Positions 8,601-15,906 of a stretch of 20,488 bases of DNA are shown here, piece by piece; the first letter of the stretch is position 1; each line of letters begins with the position of its first letter. Source of the stretch: CAYWEP01 sp964457405 (lineage in GTDB: Bacteria > Patescibacteriota > Microgenomatia > Levybacterales > UBA12049). The DNA lies in NCBI GenBank assembly GCA_964457405.1, contig CAYWEP010000013.1:1-20488 (forward strand), in the 5' to 3' direction. Below the pieces are notes generated by a model that worked only from the letters and a program-made list of their open reading frames with translations, ran no database searches and had not been told where the DNA came from. The position numbers and the translations under genes are program-made.

Positions 8601-9411
8601 AATATCCCAATCCACGGTCAATTTTATCCTCTTCAGAAAAAATGGCTTCACTAATAACGTTCTCTTTATAAAGGATATCTCTTATTTGTGGGATTATATG
8701 AAACGCCTGTACTCCTAGAAAAAGCATCAACCCAAATAGTAAATGCTTTATCATTATTTTTCTTTTTAAAATAAACTTTGTATAAAGAATAAGAAATAGT
8801 ATGCTAAGTGGGTAAAATGCGAAAAAAGGAGGCGCTGCTCCAACGCTAAAATTTGTTGAAAATAGAAACGTTAAGAAAACTATCAAAAGAAGAATGACCA
8901 TTTTCCCAGTTTTAAAATACTTTAGGAGTAAGTAAAACATAAGAGGATTAAGAAATATTTGATTGTAAGTGATAAGCACATGTTTCCAACCATCGATAGT
9001 TGCTGGGGACAAAGTGTATAAAAGGGCTCCCACAGCTGGTGCTTGCCATTTTGTTTCTTTATGTAGCAATTCCTTTATGGATAGGTAAGTAAAAATAAAA
9101 GAAGCACTTAGGCTCAGACCGTACACCATACTAACAACAATTGTCGAGGAAAATATTGATTTTAAGATGAGTAAAAGAATTACAAAGGGAAGATTAGAAT
9201 AGTTGAGATTTTCAAATCCAAAGCTGGAAGGAGATAATGTAGATAATACACTTCCCTTAATGTAGGTAAGAGGATCATAGAAATACAATCTGCTAGAATC
9301 ACCGCCTAAATCTATTTCACCAGGTTTCAACCAAAAAAAAGGAATAAAAAACAAAACAATTGCTATAACAGAAGGAAATGGAATTTTTCTAAGAAATTTT
9401 ATTCTTTCCAT
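5650..9411 (-). CDS. giant GT-C-like membrane glycosyltransferase with large outer-face insert, 1253 aa
   Basis: The N-terminal membrane domain has TM1 at 13-27, then PGEIDLGGDSSRLYFYDP (30-47) in the first outer loop and about a dozen TM helices up to residue 415. It includes NQIFLNPLMFY (150-160), APPFFAFYPLSILFL (193-207) and IPGFSMFRNFYGQWQ (359-373). A soluble region (420-1222) contains GGAYVG, TINVRYVFYNADP (526-538), INPTKYEV (1085-1092) and INGYSNAWYI (1193-1202), and a last TM spans 1225-1246. These blocks are shared with the two paralogues at 10109-12526 and 12526-14823. Residues of about 640-1075 are extra: a helical part, then a beta-rich part of carbohydrate-binding-module appearance. 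GT-C fold and a role in adding sugars from polyprenyl-phosphate donors are inferred, with resemblance to AftD-like arabinofuranosyltransferases or YfhO proteins. It overlaps the small membrane-protein gene upstream by 13 bp. Confidence 0.75.
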   Translation of the reverse strand: MERIKFLRKIPFPSVIAIVLFFIPFFWLKPGEIDLGGDSSRLYFYDPLTYIKGSVLSTLSPSSFGFENLNYSNLPFVILLLILKSIFSSTIVVSMVYGLSLSASFIFTYLSIKELLHKETKWQAPAVGALLYTLSPATIDGWKHVLITYNQIFLNPLMFYLLLKYFKTGKMVILLLIVFLTFLFSTNFSVGAAPPFFAFYPLSILFLILYTKFILKRKIMIKHLLFGLMLFLGVQAFHIIPQIRDILYKENVISEAIFSEEDKIDRGLGYFLAIAPNIKPSLNLLSLPQMKELSAFSKIFLVLPLLIVIGFILNKKKKSQTQHTKTIVLLGFFFVIILLFATANITDVWFTTYKELFKIPGFSMFRNFYGQWQFVFVFYYSLIFALSFNIVMHRISNSGGFIAFGLALLLLVNAKPLIKGEYIREDIWQSNNVPSVIEMDPKYEELLSFIRSLPIEGRILTLPLSDQGNQVIAGKNGGAYVGPSSISYLTDKKDFAGFDEFENYRAHVLKSIKHNELETFKRLLTTINVRYVFYNADPLIYNELPSFPYEFVRSFMPKDQNSYREFIQKLHLKEIKNIDNKFYVYELPDKYFLPQINIAEKLIRFNSGEIDVPFLISQDSSRIAIHNRNVEQYRTSSNEIPVDETLTDISEMSSHYTVTESVKPPYFGFPHASWSVKSIFYPFILLRENRQLKSYTMLDQAHIDSRVFLAEKRIAELLQWANDYWVLGGVKNIDELRSWKDPNLLEAVLFKKYNFWEVSLFRYRKALGELIEKINEVSVTNPLFSINKDRLREAVNRDRDIVYRLIQGDKNLTDSQKQYLLLLSKEMFSSISDSLLFQIPQSERISYDLSKLAEGEYEILIDKDSFEHYDLTKVSVLVDSRELPFNTLQQDNKWLKIASINFKKDDKKDFSILIQQQLDLAPRNIWKSVETGVFSSTSASLTTDSNVFEENGIVSEIADIDKNSHYILSFDYYTDGKGFKLMLVDKAKNLDKSNKRKISEYELIAQDWKKYTSIFTSNDEPRSTYFQITKLSNIDILNRIESEKENTRLDIRNLSFTKLPNPKIILRKTSPSKNNNLPKLTFTRINPTKYEVQVKNAIAPYTLVLANQFNRKWKLIDPSNADNKKSFLSKVLRVQEIILASILSKKDSSQDKEILSYFNGEIQEIHRQDTFFDKRTFETSGKKEIVATAHFPINGYSNAWYIKPTDVGNRTDYTLIIEFIGQRQFYVNLFLSVSIAFFILFFILVKLRDFSKK

Positions 9412-9719
9412 TGCTGAATCATTCCTATAAACAAAAATAAGATCATCCAGACAGCCATTTTCTCAGTTGGAAATGTTTTATCAATAAAGAGATAGCTAAA
9501 AGACATTCCTATAAGTAATATGAGACACAAAGAAAATGTTACTCGACTGTTAATTCTAAAAACTTTCACAAAAACGAAATAAGCAAATAATGAACTGAAT
9601 AATATAAAATCTGAGTTAGTTTCTTTGAAAAAAGACTCAACAAACAAGAATGAAATAAAAAGCGCAAGAAGAGTTTTTTTATTTTGTTGTAGAAAATAGA
9701 TCAATCTTCGAGTGTTCAT
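9399..9719 (-). CDS. small four-helix membrane protein, paralogue of the preceding gene
   Basis: I do not recognise a named family. The 106-residue product has a short basic N terminus (MNTRRL) and four predicted TM segments at about 16-31, 38-50, 59-77 and 88-101, and ends in IQQWKE. It is a paralogue of the 123-aa protein just upstream: both have the same four-helix layout and nearly the same ending (EKMAVWMILFLFIGMIQQWKE here, split as EKMAVW and LFLFIGMIQ, against EKLAVW and LFLVIGVIQ there). The ATG lies 8 bp after the upstream stop and the 3' end overlaps the 1253-aa gene by 13 bp, so it is translated within the GT-C operon. It may be an accessory subunit or assembly partner of a GT-C protein; that is inference from position only. 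Confidence 0.75.
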   Translation of the reverse strand: MNTRRLIYFLQQNKKTLLALFISFLFVESFFKETNSDFILFSSLFAYFVFVKVFRINSRVTFSLCLILLIGMSFSYLFIDKTFPTEKMAVWMILFLFIGMIQQWKE

Positions 9720-9727
9720 AAGAAAGG

Positions 9728-10099
9728 TTATTCTCTAAATTTTTGTATCACACCTATCACTAAAAAAAGATACAGCCATACAGCTAATTTTTCACCAAAA
9801 GGTACGACCGGGTACTGACTTTCATACGTCTTGGGACTTGAGAAAGAATAGTGTATATATATTAAAACAAAGAGTAGTAAGCAGATAAAAAATGTTGTGT
9901 TCGCTTTAAATTTAAAGCGAATGATACTAAAAATATAAAAAAACAGAATTGGAAAAGTACGCCAATCTGAGCTTTTCTCAAAGAGAAGAACGTCTCCTAA
10001 AATGAATATAATAATAGGTAACACTTTAAGAAGCTTCAAGGATGTAAGTTGATCTAACCGCGCAGATTTTATTTCTTTGTTTTTTATATCCTTTTTCAT
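9728..10099 (-). CDS. small four-helix membrane protein (first of tandem pair)
   Basis: The 123-residue product is unrecognised. It has a charged N terminus of about 24 residues (many Lys), then TM segments at about 25-41, 49-62, 69-86 and 106-119, with a polar loop (SSPKTYESQYPVVPFGEK) before the last helix. Loop and helix order match the 106-aa neighbour, and the last 17 residues are clearly related, so the pair arose by tandem duplication. It begins 9 bp after the stop of the 805-aa GT-C gene and ends 8 bp before the next start, so it sits inside the operon. A perfect 22-bp palindrome (9900-9921) lies within the coding sequence, encoding part of RFKFKAN between TM2 and TM3. A role with the GT-C proteins is inference. 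Confidence 0.75.
   Translation of the reverse strand: MKKDIKNKEIKSARLDQLTSLKLLKVLPIIIFILGDVLLFEKSSDWRTFPILFFYIFSIIRFKFKANTTFFICLLLFVLIYIHYSFSSPKTYESQYPVVPFGEKLAVWLYLFLVIGVIQKFRE
9900..9921. repeat. perfect 22-bp palindrome inside a coding region
   Basis: The half-site TTCGCTTTAAA is followed immediately by its exact reverse complement TTTAAAGCGAA with no spacer. The next flanking bases (G and T) do not pair. It lies in the gene for the 123-aa membrane protein. A perfect dyad of this length is uncommon by chance, even in AT-rich DNA, and could be a protein-binding site or be shaped by the codons. Confidence 0.9.
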
Positions 10100-10108
10100 T
10101 TATAATAA

Positions 10109-12526
10109 CTATTTTTTACTTAATACAAGTTTTGCTCCCCATATAAGGAATAACATAAAACTTACGACTGAAAAAGCTAAGCTAAAATAAAATATTCGTT
10201 GTCCTGTCATTTCTATTATGAGTTCATAATTAGTTTTCCCCCCTGTGTCATTTGACGTAATATACCATGCATTCGCATACCCATTTATCATAACATGTTG
10301 CTTTTCCGGCAAACTTCTCATTCGCATTGTTTCAAATGTATTAGTATTCAGGAAAATATTCTCGTGATATGACTCACGTATACTACCATTAAAATAGCTA
10401 GCTTGCGTCGTGTGTCTTTCTTGTTTTTGGTCTGAAATAAAAGCTTTCCAGTCTTTATGAAATTGCTCCGAGAAAACAAGCATAAATGGTCCTGAAGCTT
10501 CTGAAACAATTACTTTGTATTTCGTAGGATTGATCCTTTGAAAACTTATAATTGGCACAGTATCTCTTGTCTTAATCTCACCTTGCTTACAATCAGAAGT
10601 TGAGTAAATTTTTGTACATAGTGCCTTTTGTATATACCCAATTCGTGGATCTGTCTGTCTAGTATTAACATAAAACGATGTATTTTGTGAAAGCCAATCG
10701 TTTTTCTGACCATATGGAACAATAGTCGTAGGGACATAAAAGCGTGGAAGATAGTAATCGTTATCTGAATAATAGATTTGATAATTTCCTTGCTGAAATA
10801 TCTTTTCATCTACTATTTTTGGTACAAAATTGGCAAGAGATTGAGAATCAGGAAGTACTTTAAGAAGTAAAGTAAACGGTATTTCAGGGAAAAAATCACT
10901 ATATGCCCTAGGGTCTGCAATATAGAAGATATACCTGACATTTAATAATCCGAATAATCTTTTAATGGCAGTATAATTTTTTTCTTTGATAAGATTAAGA
11001 AATACATCTGAAAAAGGATACAGAATTTGTTGTCCTGAAAAATCCTTTCTCCCAGTAAGATAAGAGATTGGTGACACACCAATATACGCTCCTCTGTTAA
11101 GCCCAGGCACTAGTTGATAGCTAAATTCAGTAAAAGGAAAGTCAAAAATCTTACTTTCATCAGGTCGGTTTTTAAAAAAAGACAGCGCTTGTTGATAATG
11201 AGGGTCCATCTGAATGATCATGCTAACGTTATCTGTTGCTCTATGAGGCTGTCTAAGGATTTGTCCACTCAGGAAGGGCCAACTGCTATACATAAGCAAT
11301 CCTGCAATAACTATTGACACGCTGTATACAACTCTTTTTTTTAATTTTGACAGTATTAAAAAGAGCGCATAGCTAAGAAGCAACGAGTAGAAAAAATCTT
11401 GTACCCATTGCCATTGTCCATAGAAATTCCGAAACATTGAAAAGCCAGGAATATAAAATAGTGTTCTATAAAAATCAACGCCGATGCGAAGAATATTTGC
11501 CGATTCCAAAAATATTGTTATGAAAAAAAATGCTGCTAGAAGTGTTAAATCTTTTTGTCTTTTCTTACATAATAAAAATCCTAAAATTATACTTAGTGGC
11601 CCGATAAAAGTCGCCCATTGTGCGTGTGGCACACCATAAGAGTAAAAAAGACTCCTTGTAACCATCGCATAGTGCAGGATAGCGTTAAAATAATTTACTC
11701 CTTCATGTTGAATTGTCTCTGCATCAAATACTCGCAAATTAAAGTAACTTCCAGGATCAAAGGTGTATATGGTAGTAGGTATTAAATGAAAAGCATGTAA
11801 TCCTAAAAATAACAATACACCAACAAGCAATTTTTTCCAGGGTAGGGATTTTCTAAGATAGATATTCGTGTATAGCACAAGAAATACAATTGCCAATGGA
11901 TAAAAAGAAAATAGCTCAGCAGGAGACATCAAAGAAAAATTTGGTGAGAAAATAAATGTCGTTAAAAGCGCGAACCAAAGATATTTATTCTTATGGGATT
12001 GTAAGAAGCGAAGCATGAAATAAAATATCATTGGATTTAAAAATACTTGATTATGTGTAATAAGAGCAACTTGCATAGGCTTGCCAACACTAGGAGAAAA
12101 CGTATAAAAAAGACCACTTAAAATGCCTGCGATATCTGCAATAACTACCTTTTTTTCTGTTGCATGATTTTTTAGAATCTCAATAACAATTAAATATATA
12201 AATAAAAACGAGCCAACAAGCTTTACAGAATTTAGTAAACAAATAAGAATATAAGGTGAATGAAAAATAGTGTAAAAGAGTTGTAAAATAAGTATAAATG
12301 GAAGTAAATTTTGATTTGGGATCACCCTACCCATTCCAGATGGTTCGACACTGTATAAACTATTAAATTGTAAATAGGAGCTGGGATCGTAAAGAAAAAG
12401 CCTATTGCTATCGCCCCCTAGCTCTAGCTCTCCTGGTTTTATCCAAAAAAACGGTAGAGCAAACAAAATAATACAGATGAACGAAAGGATAATTTTTGAC
12501 TTAGAAAAAAAATTATTTTTCTTCAT
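10109..12526 (-). CDS. GT-C-like membrane glycosyltransferase paralogue, 805 aa
   Basis: Same plan as the 765- and 1253-aa neighbours. TM1 is at about 11-27 and the first outer loop carries PGELELGGDSNRLFLYDP (31-48). HNQVFLNPMIFY (158-169), FSFYPLAIVFLVLYT, GVLLFLGLHAFHLIP (236-250) and IPGFSMFRNFYGQWQW (359-374) follow within about a dozen helices. A soluble outer-face domain (421-774) has NRGAYIG, LLNVRYIFYIADP, INPTKYKVIV (665-674) and INGYANAWYI (747-756). A last TM spans 778-800. It lacks the 430-residue insert of the 1253-aa protein. Cys637 and Cys646 form a CX8C pair that recurs in the 765-aa paralogue, possibly an extracytoplasmic disulfide. The start overlaps the upstream stop by one base (TAATG). 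Acidic residues in the PGE-GGD loop are the catalytic candidates by GT-C analogy. Sugar donor and acceptor are unknown. Confidence 0.75.
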   Translation of the reverse strand: MKKNNFFSKSKIILSFICIILFALPFFWIKPGELELGGDSNRLFLYDPSSYLQFNSLYSVEPSGMGRVIPNQNLLPFILILQLFYTIFHSPYILICLLNSVKLVGSFLFIYLIVIEILKNHATEKKVVIADIAGILSGLFYTFSPSVGKPMQVALITHNQVFLNPMIFYFMLRFLQSHKNKYLWFALLTTFIFSPNFSLMSPAELFSFYPLAIVFLVLYTNIYLRKSLPWKKLLVGVLLFLGLHAFHLIPTTIYTFDPGSYFNLRVFDAETIQHEGVNYFNAILHYAMVTRSLFYSYGVPHAQWATFIGPLSIILGFLLCKKRQKDLTLLAAFFFITIFLESANILRIGVDFYRTLFYIPGFSMFRNFYGQWQWVQDFFYSLLLSYALFLILSKLKKRVVYSVSIVIAGLLMYSSWPFLSGQILRQPHRATDNVSMIIQMDPHYQQALSFFKNRPDESKIFDFPFTEFSYQLVPGLNRGAYIGVSPISYLTGRKDFSGQQILYPFSDVFLNLIKEKNYTAIKRLFGLLNVRYIFYIADPRAYSDFFPEIPFTLLLKVLPDSQSLANFVPKIVDEKIFQQGNYQIYYSDNDYYLPRFYVPTTIVPYGQKNDWLSQNTSFYVNTRQTDPRIGYIQKALCTKIYSTSDCKQGEIKTRDTVPIISFQRINPTKYKVIVSEASGPFMLVFSEQFHKDWKAFISDQKQERHTTQASYFNGSIRESYHENIFLNTNTFETMRMRSLPEKQHVMINGYANAWYITSNDTGGKTNYELIIEMTGQRIFYFSLAFSVVSFMLFLIWGAKLVLSKK

Positions 12527-14823
12527 TATTCTTTTTTTTGCATGAAAGATCTTGCTAGAAGAATAACGATAATAAACAAAGTAAATCCGCTAATTAAAAA
12601 GCCATACCAGAAGTATTTTTGTTGATCAAGTTTTATGTATATTATAGAATTTTCACTCTTTGGAATATCTTTACCCTTAAGAAGCCATGCGTTTGCATAA
12701 CCGTTTACTGGTATATGCCTATCTTCAGCTATAACTTTATTGTCGATGACTAATTTCCACCCCTTGTGAAATGTATGCTGTAATACTAAGAGTATACTAT
12801 TTGTTGGCTTATGCTGTTGTACGATAACTTTATAAAGAGTTGGGTTTATCATATTAAAGCTCAGGTCAACACGAGGTGCTTTATACTCACTGTTACACAA
12901 CTTTTTGAAATCTTGCATTTTACAAATAGACTCTCTAATAAAAACTGCATGTTCTTTACCGGTATCAAAAGTGAGTGTATCACTTTGATAAATACCATTT
13001 GGAATAAATATTGTCGGATTATACACAGATTTATCGATTTCATAAATATTGAATGGGCCATTTGTGTATATCAGATGGAAAGGAAAATGAGTAATGAAGT
13101 CAACGTAACCTTGCTGGGTATTAGGAAGTGAAGTTTTTATATATTCATATGGGCCATGGACTGGAAAGCTTTGTTCATATATTTTTGGGTCAGCATTATG
13201 AAATATATAACGAATATTTAGTGTTATGAATATACGTAATAACCGATCATATTTTTTTTCTCGCGCATATTTTTTAATTTCTTCTGTATATTGTACAGGA
13301 TCAGAAACTTGCCAGCCAAAATCTCGATCTCCATAAAAACCGTATTTACCAGTGAGGTGTCTTAAAGTTGATGTTCCTTCATACGCTCCCCCATCCTTCC
13401 CATAAATCACTTGAGAGGTAAAATCTGTTAAAGGTAACACTAAAAATTTTCCATCGTCAGGAAGAGAATTGATGAATTGAAGCGTACGTTCATGCCTAGG
13501 ATCCATTTTAAATATAGTCTTAACTTTGTCTGATCCTCTAATTATATTTTTATTTACTGGCCAACCAAGAAATAGCGGAATTCCTGCTGTAATGAGCAGG
13601 ACAAAAACCATAAGATAAAACAATTTTCCATAAAGAGGTTTTAGCTTTAATAAAATACTGTATATTGCAATACCAAATAAAAACGAATAAAATAATATGA
13701 AAATTGGAAGCCACTGTGTATAGAAGTTTCTGAACATTGAAAACGCTGGTATATAAAATAATCTCCTGTAAAATTCCAATCCTATTTCAGTTATATTGGC
13801 GGTTACTAAAAAAAAAGTGAAAATAAAAAAAAGGGAAATAAATAAAAATTCTTTTTTTTTATTTATCATAAAGCCAACAATCAGAACAATAGGAGACAAA
13901 AAAGATACCCATCTCAAAGATATGTTTTCAGATGGAAGAAGTAAATTCAAAGTTGCCATGCCATTAGAACGAATTGCAAGAAAATATGATAACCCCAAGC
14001 TTTCTGCTGTCGATTTGCTAAAAACTCTATCATGAATTGAAGAACTGCTATCAAAAAGGTTGGAGAATTGACTTATGAGATGAAATGCGTGAATACCTAA
14101 AAATAATAAAGCTCCGATAGCCATCCCTGTCCACGGAATTGACTTCTGCAAAAAAAATTTCGTATACAAAAGTAAGAATAAAATAGCTAACGGATAAAAC
14201 GCAAAAAAGGGAGGGGTAGCGCCATATGAAAAATTAGGTGCAAAAATAAAGCTTACCAATAATGCTACCCATAAATATTTGTATACATTTGTACTAAGAA
14301 ATTTATATACTAAGTAAAAAATAAGAGGGTTTAAAAAAACTTGATTATGTTCGGGGAGTGCTCTATCCCAAAAATAAGCCATATGAAATGAGCCAAGTGA
14401 AACCACATAAAAAACCCCAGCAAGCATTGCTGCAACAGATTTATATTTATTATCTCTATAATAAATCTGCTGAACAAACTCATAAATAATTAAGTAGCTT
14501 GCGAAAAATGCTCCTGCAAGTTTTAAACCATTTATGAGGCTAATCGCAAGAGTAGGCGAAGAAAGAAAAAATTTTAAAAAAGCAATAGTGCCTACATAAG
14601 GAATCTCATAGTAACGTGCCTCTACTGTTCCCATGCCCTCCACAACAAAACCATATATATTTGTATTTCTAAGATAAGTTAGAGGATCATAAAAGAATAA
14701 ACGATTGCCATCTCCACCTAAATCCATTTCTCCGGGACGTAACCAGAAAAATGGAAGCATAAACAAAATAAAGCTAATTATTAAAACCGGTTTATATGTA
14801 TTAAGGAGGTGTGATAAAAACAT
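12526..14823 (-). CDS. GT-C-like membrane glycosyltransferase paralogue, 765 aa (first gene of operon)
   Basis: This opens the minus-strand operon. TM1 (about 12-28) is followed by PGEMDLGGDGNRLFFYDP (30-47). HNQVFLNPLIFY, PPFFAFYPLAILFLLLYTKF, GALLFLGIHAFHLI and IPAFSMFRNFYTQW are distributed through about a dozen helices. The outer-face domain carries GGAYEG, LTGK, TLNIRYIFHNADP, INPTLYKVIV and VNGYANAW, and a C-terminal TM precedes a basic end (SFMQKKE). A CX8C pair (CKMQDFKKLC) lies shortly before INPTLYKV, as in the 805-aa protein. The strict ordering of these blocks in three adjacent genes shows duplication. ATG 14823 is the first start, with no Shine-Dalgarno sequence; a possible extended -10 lies 10 bp upstream, suggesting a leaderless or nearly leaderless mRNA. 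The family (GT-C/AftD- or YfhO-like) is inferred from topology and motifs. Confidence 0.75.
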   Translation of the reverse strand: MFLSHLLNTYKPVLIISFILFMLPFFWLRPGEMDLGGDGNRLFFYDPLTYLRNTNIYGFVVEGMGTVEARYYEIPYVGTIAFLKFFLSSPTLAISLINGLKLAGAFFASYLIIYEFVQQIYYRDNKYKSVAAMLAGVFYVVSLGSFHMAYFWDRALPEHNQVFLNPLIFYLVYKFLSTNVYKYLWVALLVSFIFAPNFSYGATPPFFAFYPLAILFLLLYTKFFLQKSIPWTGMAIGALLFLGIHAFHLISQFSNLFDSSSSIHDRVFSKSTAESLGLSYFLAIRSNGMATLNLLLPSENISLRWVSFLSPIVLIVGFMINKKKEFLFISLFFIFTFFLVTANITEIGLEFYRRLFYIPAFSMFRNFYTQWLPIFILFYSFLFGIAIYSILLKLKPLYGKLFYLMVFVLLITAGIPLFLGWPVNKNIIRGSDKVKTIFKMDPRHERTLQFINSLPDDGKFLVLPLTDFTSQVIYGKDGGAYEGTSTLRHLTGKYGFYGDRDFGWQVSDPVQYTEEIKKYAREKKYDRLLRIFITLNIRYIFHNADPKIYEQSFPVHGPYEYIKTSLPNTQQGYVDFITHFPFHLIYTNGPFNIYEIDKSVYNPTIFIPNGIYQSDTLTFDTGKEHAVFIRESICKMQDFKKLCNSEYKAPRVDLSFNMINPTLYKVIVQQHKPTNSILLVLQHTFHKGWKLVIDNKVIAEDRHIPVNGYANAWLLKGKDIPKSENSIIYIKLDQQKYFWYGFLISGFTLFIIVILLARSFMQKKE

Positions 14824-14833
14824 TTTACTACGG

Positions 14834-14842
14834 ATTGTAACA
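14834..14842 (-). promoter_or_regulatory. possible extended -10 promoter for the minus-strand GT-C operon
   Basis: Read on the minus strand, TGTTACAAT fits the extended -10 form TGnTAnnnT and ends 10 bp before the ATG at 14823. No convincing -35 box lies 16-18 bp upstream. If used, transcription would begin within a few bases of the start codon, giving an almost leaderless mRNA. Confidence 0.35.
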
Positions 14843-14872
14843 TATGCCTTCTTCTTCTCCTAGAATTAGTAA

Positions 14873-14902
14873 TTGAATACACAAAAGTAGATACTATATA
14901 AT
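14873..14902 (+). promoter_or_regulatory. sigma70-type promoter for the plus-strand sugar-nucleotide module
   Basis: TTGAAT (14873-14878) and a perfect TATAAT (14897-14902) are separated by 18 bp. The ATG at 14927 lies 24 bp after the -10, so the 5' leader would be about 17 bases. The whole 103-bp gap between the two divergent genes holds this promoter and the candidate opposing one. Confidence 0.6.
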
Positions 14903-14926
14903 GTATGCTGAATAAGCCAATTATAT

Positions 14927-15886
14927 ATGACAAAAAATGTGCTTGTTGTTGGTGGAGCTGGGTATATTGGTGGATACGTTACGGATTGTTTAATAGATAG
15001 AAAAATTCCTTTTACAGTATACGACAATCTAACATACGAAAATCACTACCTTAAGCCTGTTAATTTTCTTTTCGGGGATGTTCGCGACAGGAAAAAATTA
15101 AAAAAAATTTTACCATTTTACTCTCATATTATATGGCTTGCTGCTATTGTGGGAGATGGGGCATGCGCTATAAATCCTGCACTTACAAAAGAGGTGAATC
15201 AAGATTCAGTTTTATGGCTCAGCCAAAACTTTAACGGGAGAATCATTTTTACATCAACTTGCTCTGTATACGGTATAAGCACTGCGCCTGTAACAGAGAC
15301 TTCTTCTACTCATCCTCTATCCATTTACGCGCAAACAAAACTTCAAGCTGAAAAATACCTTTCAAGAGAAAACTCATTAATTTTCCGTCTAGGAACAGCC
15401 TATGGGCTTTCAGATACATATTCACGAATTCGCATGGACTTAGCTATAAATTATATGACAATGAATGCAGTAAAAAATAAAAAGCTTACTATATTTGGAG
15501 GAGAACAATGGCGCCCTTTTATTCATGTTAAAGACATCGGCAGAATCATTATTGAAAATCTTGATGCTATACATCAAGGAATATATAACTTAGCAACAAC
15601 CAATGCAACAATAATTGATGTTGCAAAAAACATACAAAAAGAAACTAACTGCAAAATTAGTATAACGGATCAAAAATTTGAAGACCACCGCAACTATCAC
15701 GCAATATGTGAAAAAGGAATAAAAGATGGAGTTTTTGATAGAAAAACAGAGTTTTCTCTTGCATACGGTATCAAGGAAATAAAGGAATTAACTAAATCTC
15801 ATCGTATTAAAGATTTCGAGCTTGAACTATATTCTAACGAAAAGTATTTACTTCAAAAAATGTCACTTAACAAAACTTGGAAATAA
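14927..15886 (+). CDS. NAD-dependent epimerase/dehydratase (extended SDR)
   Basis: This is a 319-residue nucleotide-sugar SDR. The NAD-binding motif GGAGYIGG is at 9-16, followed by a conserved acidic turn GDVRD (50-54). VGDGACAINP (75-84), STCSVYG (110-116), the catalytic Tyr134-x3-Lys138 (YAQTK) and WRPFIHVKDIG (195-205) follow. It lacks the Asp-Glu pair (TDEVYG) of 4,6-dehydratases, so a C4/C2/C5 epimerase or a ketoreductase is more likely than a dehydratase. It opens a four-gene module with a cupin, an RmlD-like reductase and a 2-epimerase. The next gene's ATG follows 20 bp later, so they are likely co-transcribed from the TATAAT promoter. Length is normal for the family. Exact substrate cannot be read from sequence. 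Confidence 0.85.
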   Translation: MTKNVLVVGGAGYIGGYVTDCLIDRKIPFTVYDNLTYENHYLKPVNFLFGDVRDRKKLKKILPFYSHIIWLAAIVGDGACAINPALTKEVNQDSVLWLSQNFNGRIIFTSTCSVYGISTAPVTETSSTHPLSIYAQTKLQAEKYLSRENSLIFRLGTAYGLSDTYSRIRMDLAINYMTMNAVKNKKLTIFGGEQWRPFIHVKDIGRIIIENLDAIHQGIYNLATTNATIIDVAKNIQKETNCKISITDQKFEDHRNYHAICEKGIKDGVFDRKTEFSLAYGIKEIKELTKSHRIKDFELELYSNEKYLLQKMSLNKTWK

Positions 15887-15906
15887 GACTCAAATCTTTG
15901 ATCCGT

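Noticed and set aside
14803..14812. AAGGAGGTG on the plus strand resembling a strong Shine-Dalgarno site
   Set aside because: It is inside the first codons of a minus-strand gene and has no plus-strand start codon at a suitable distance.
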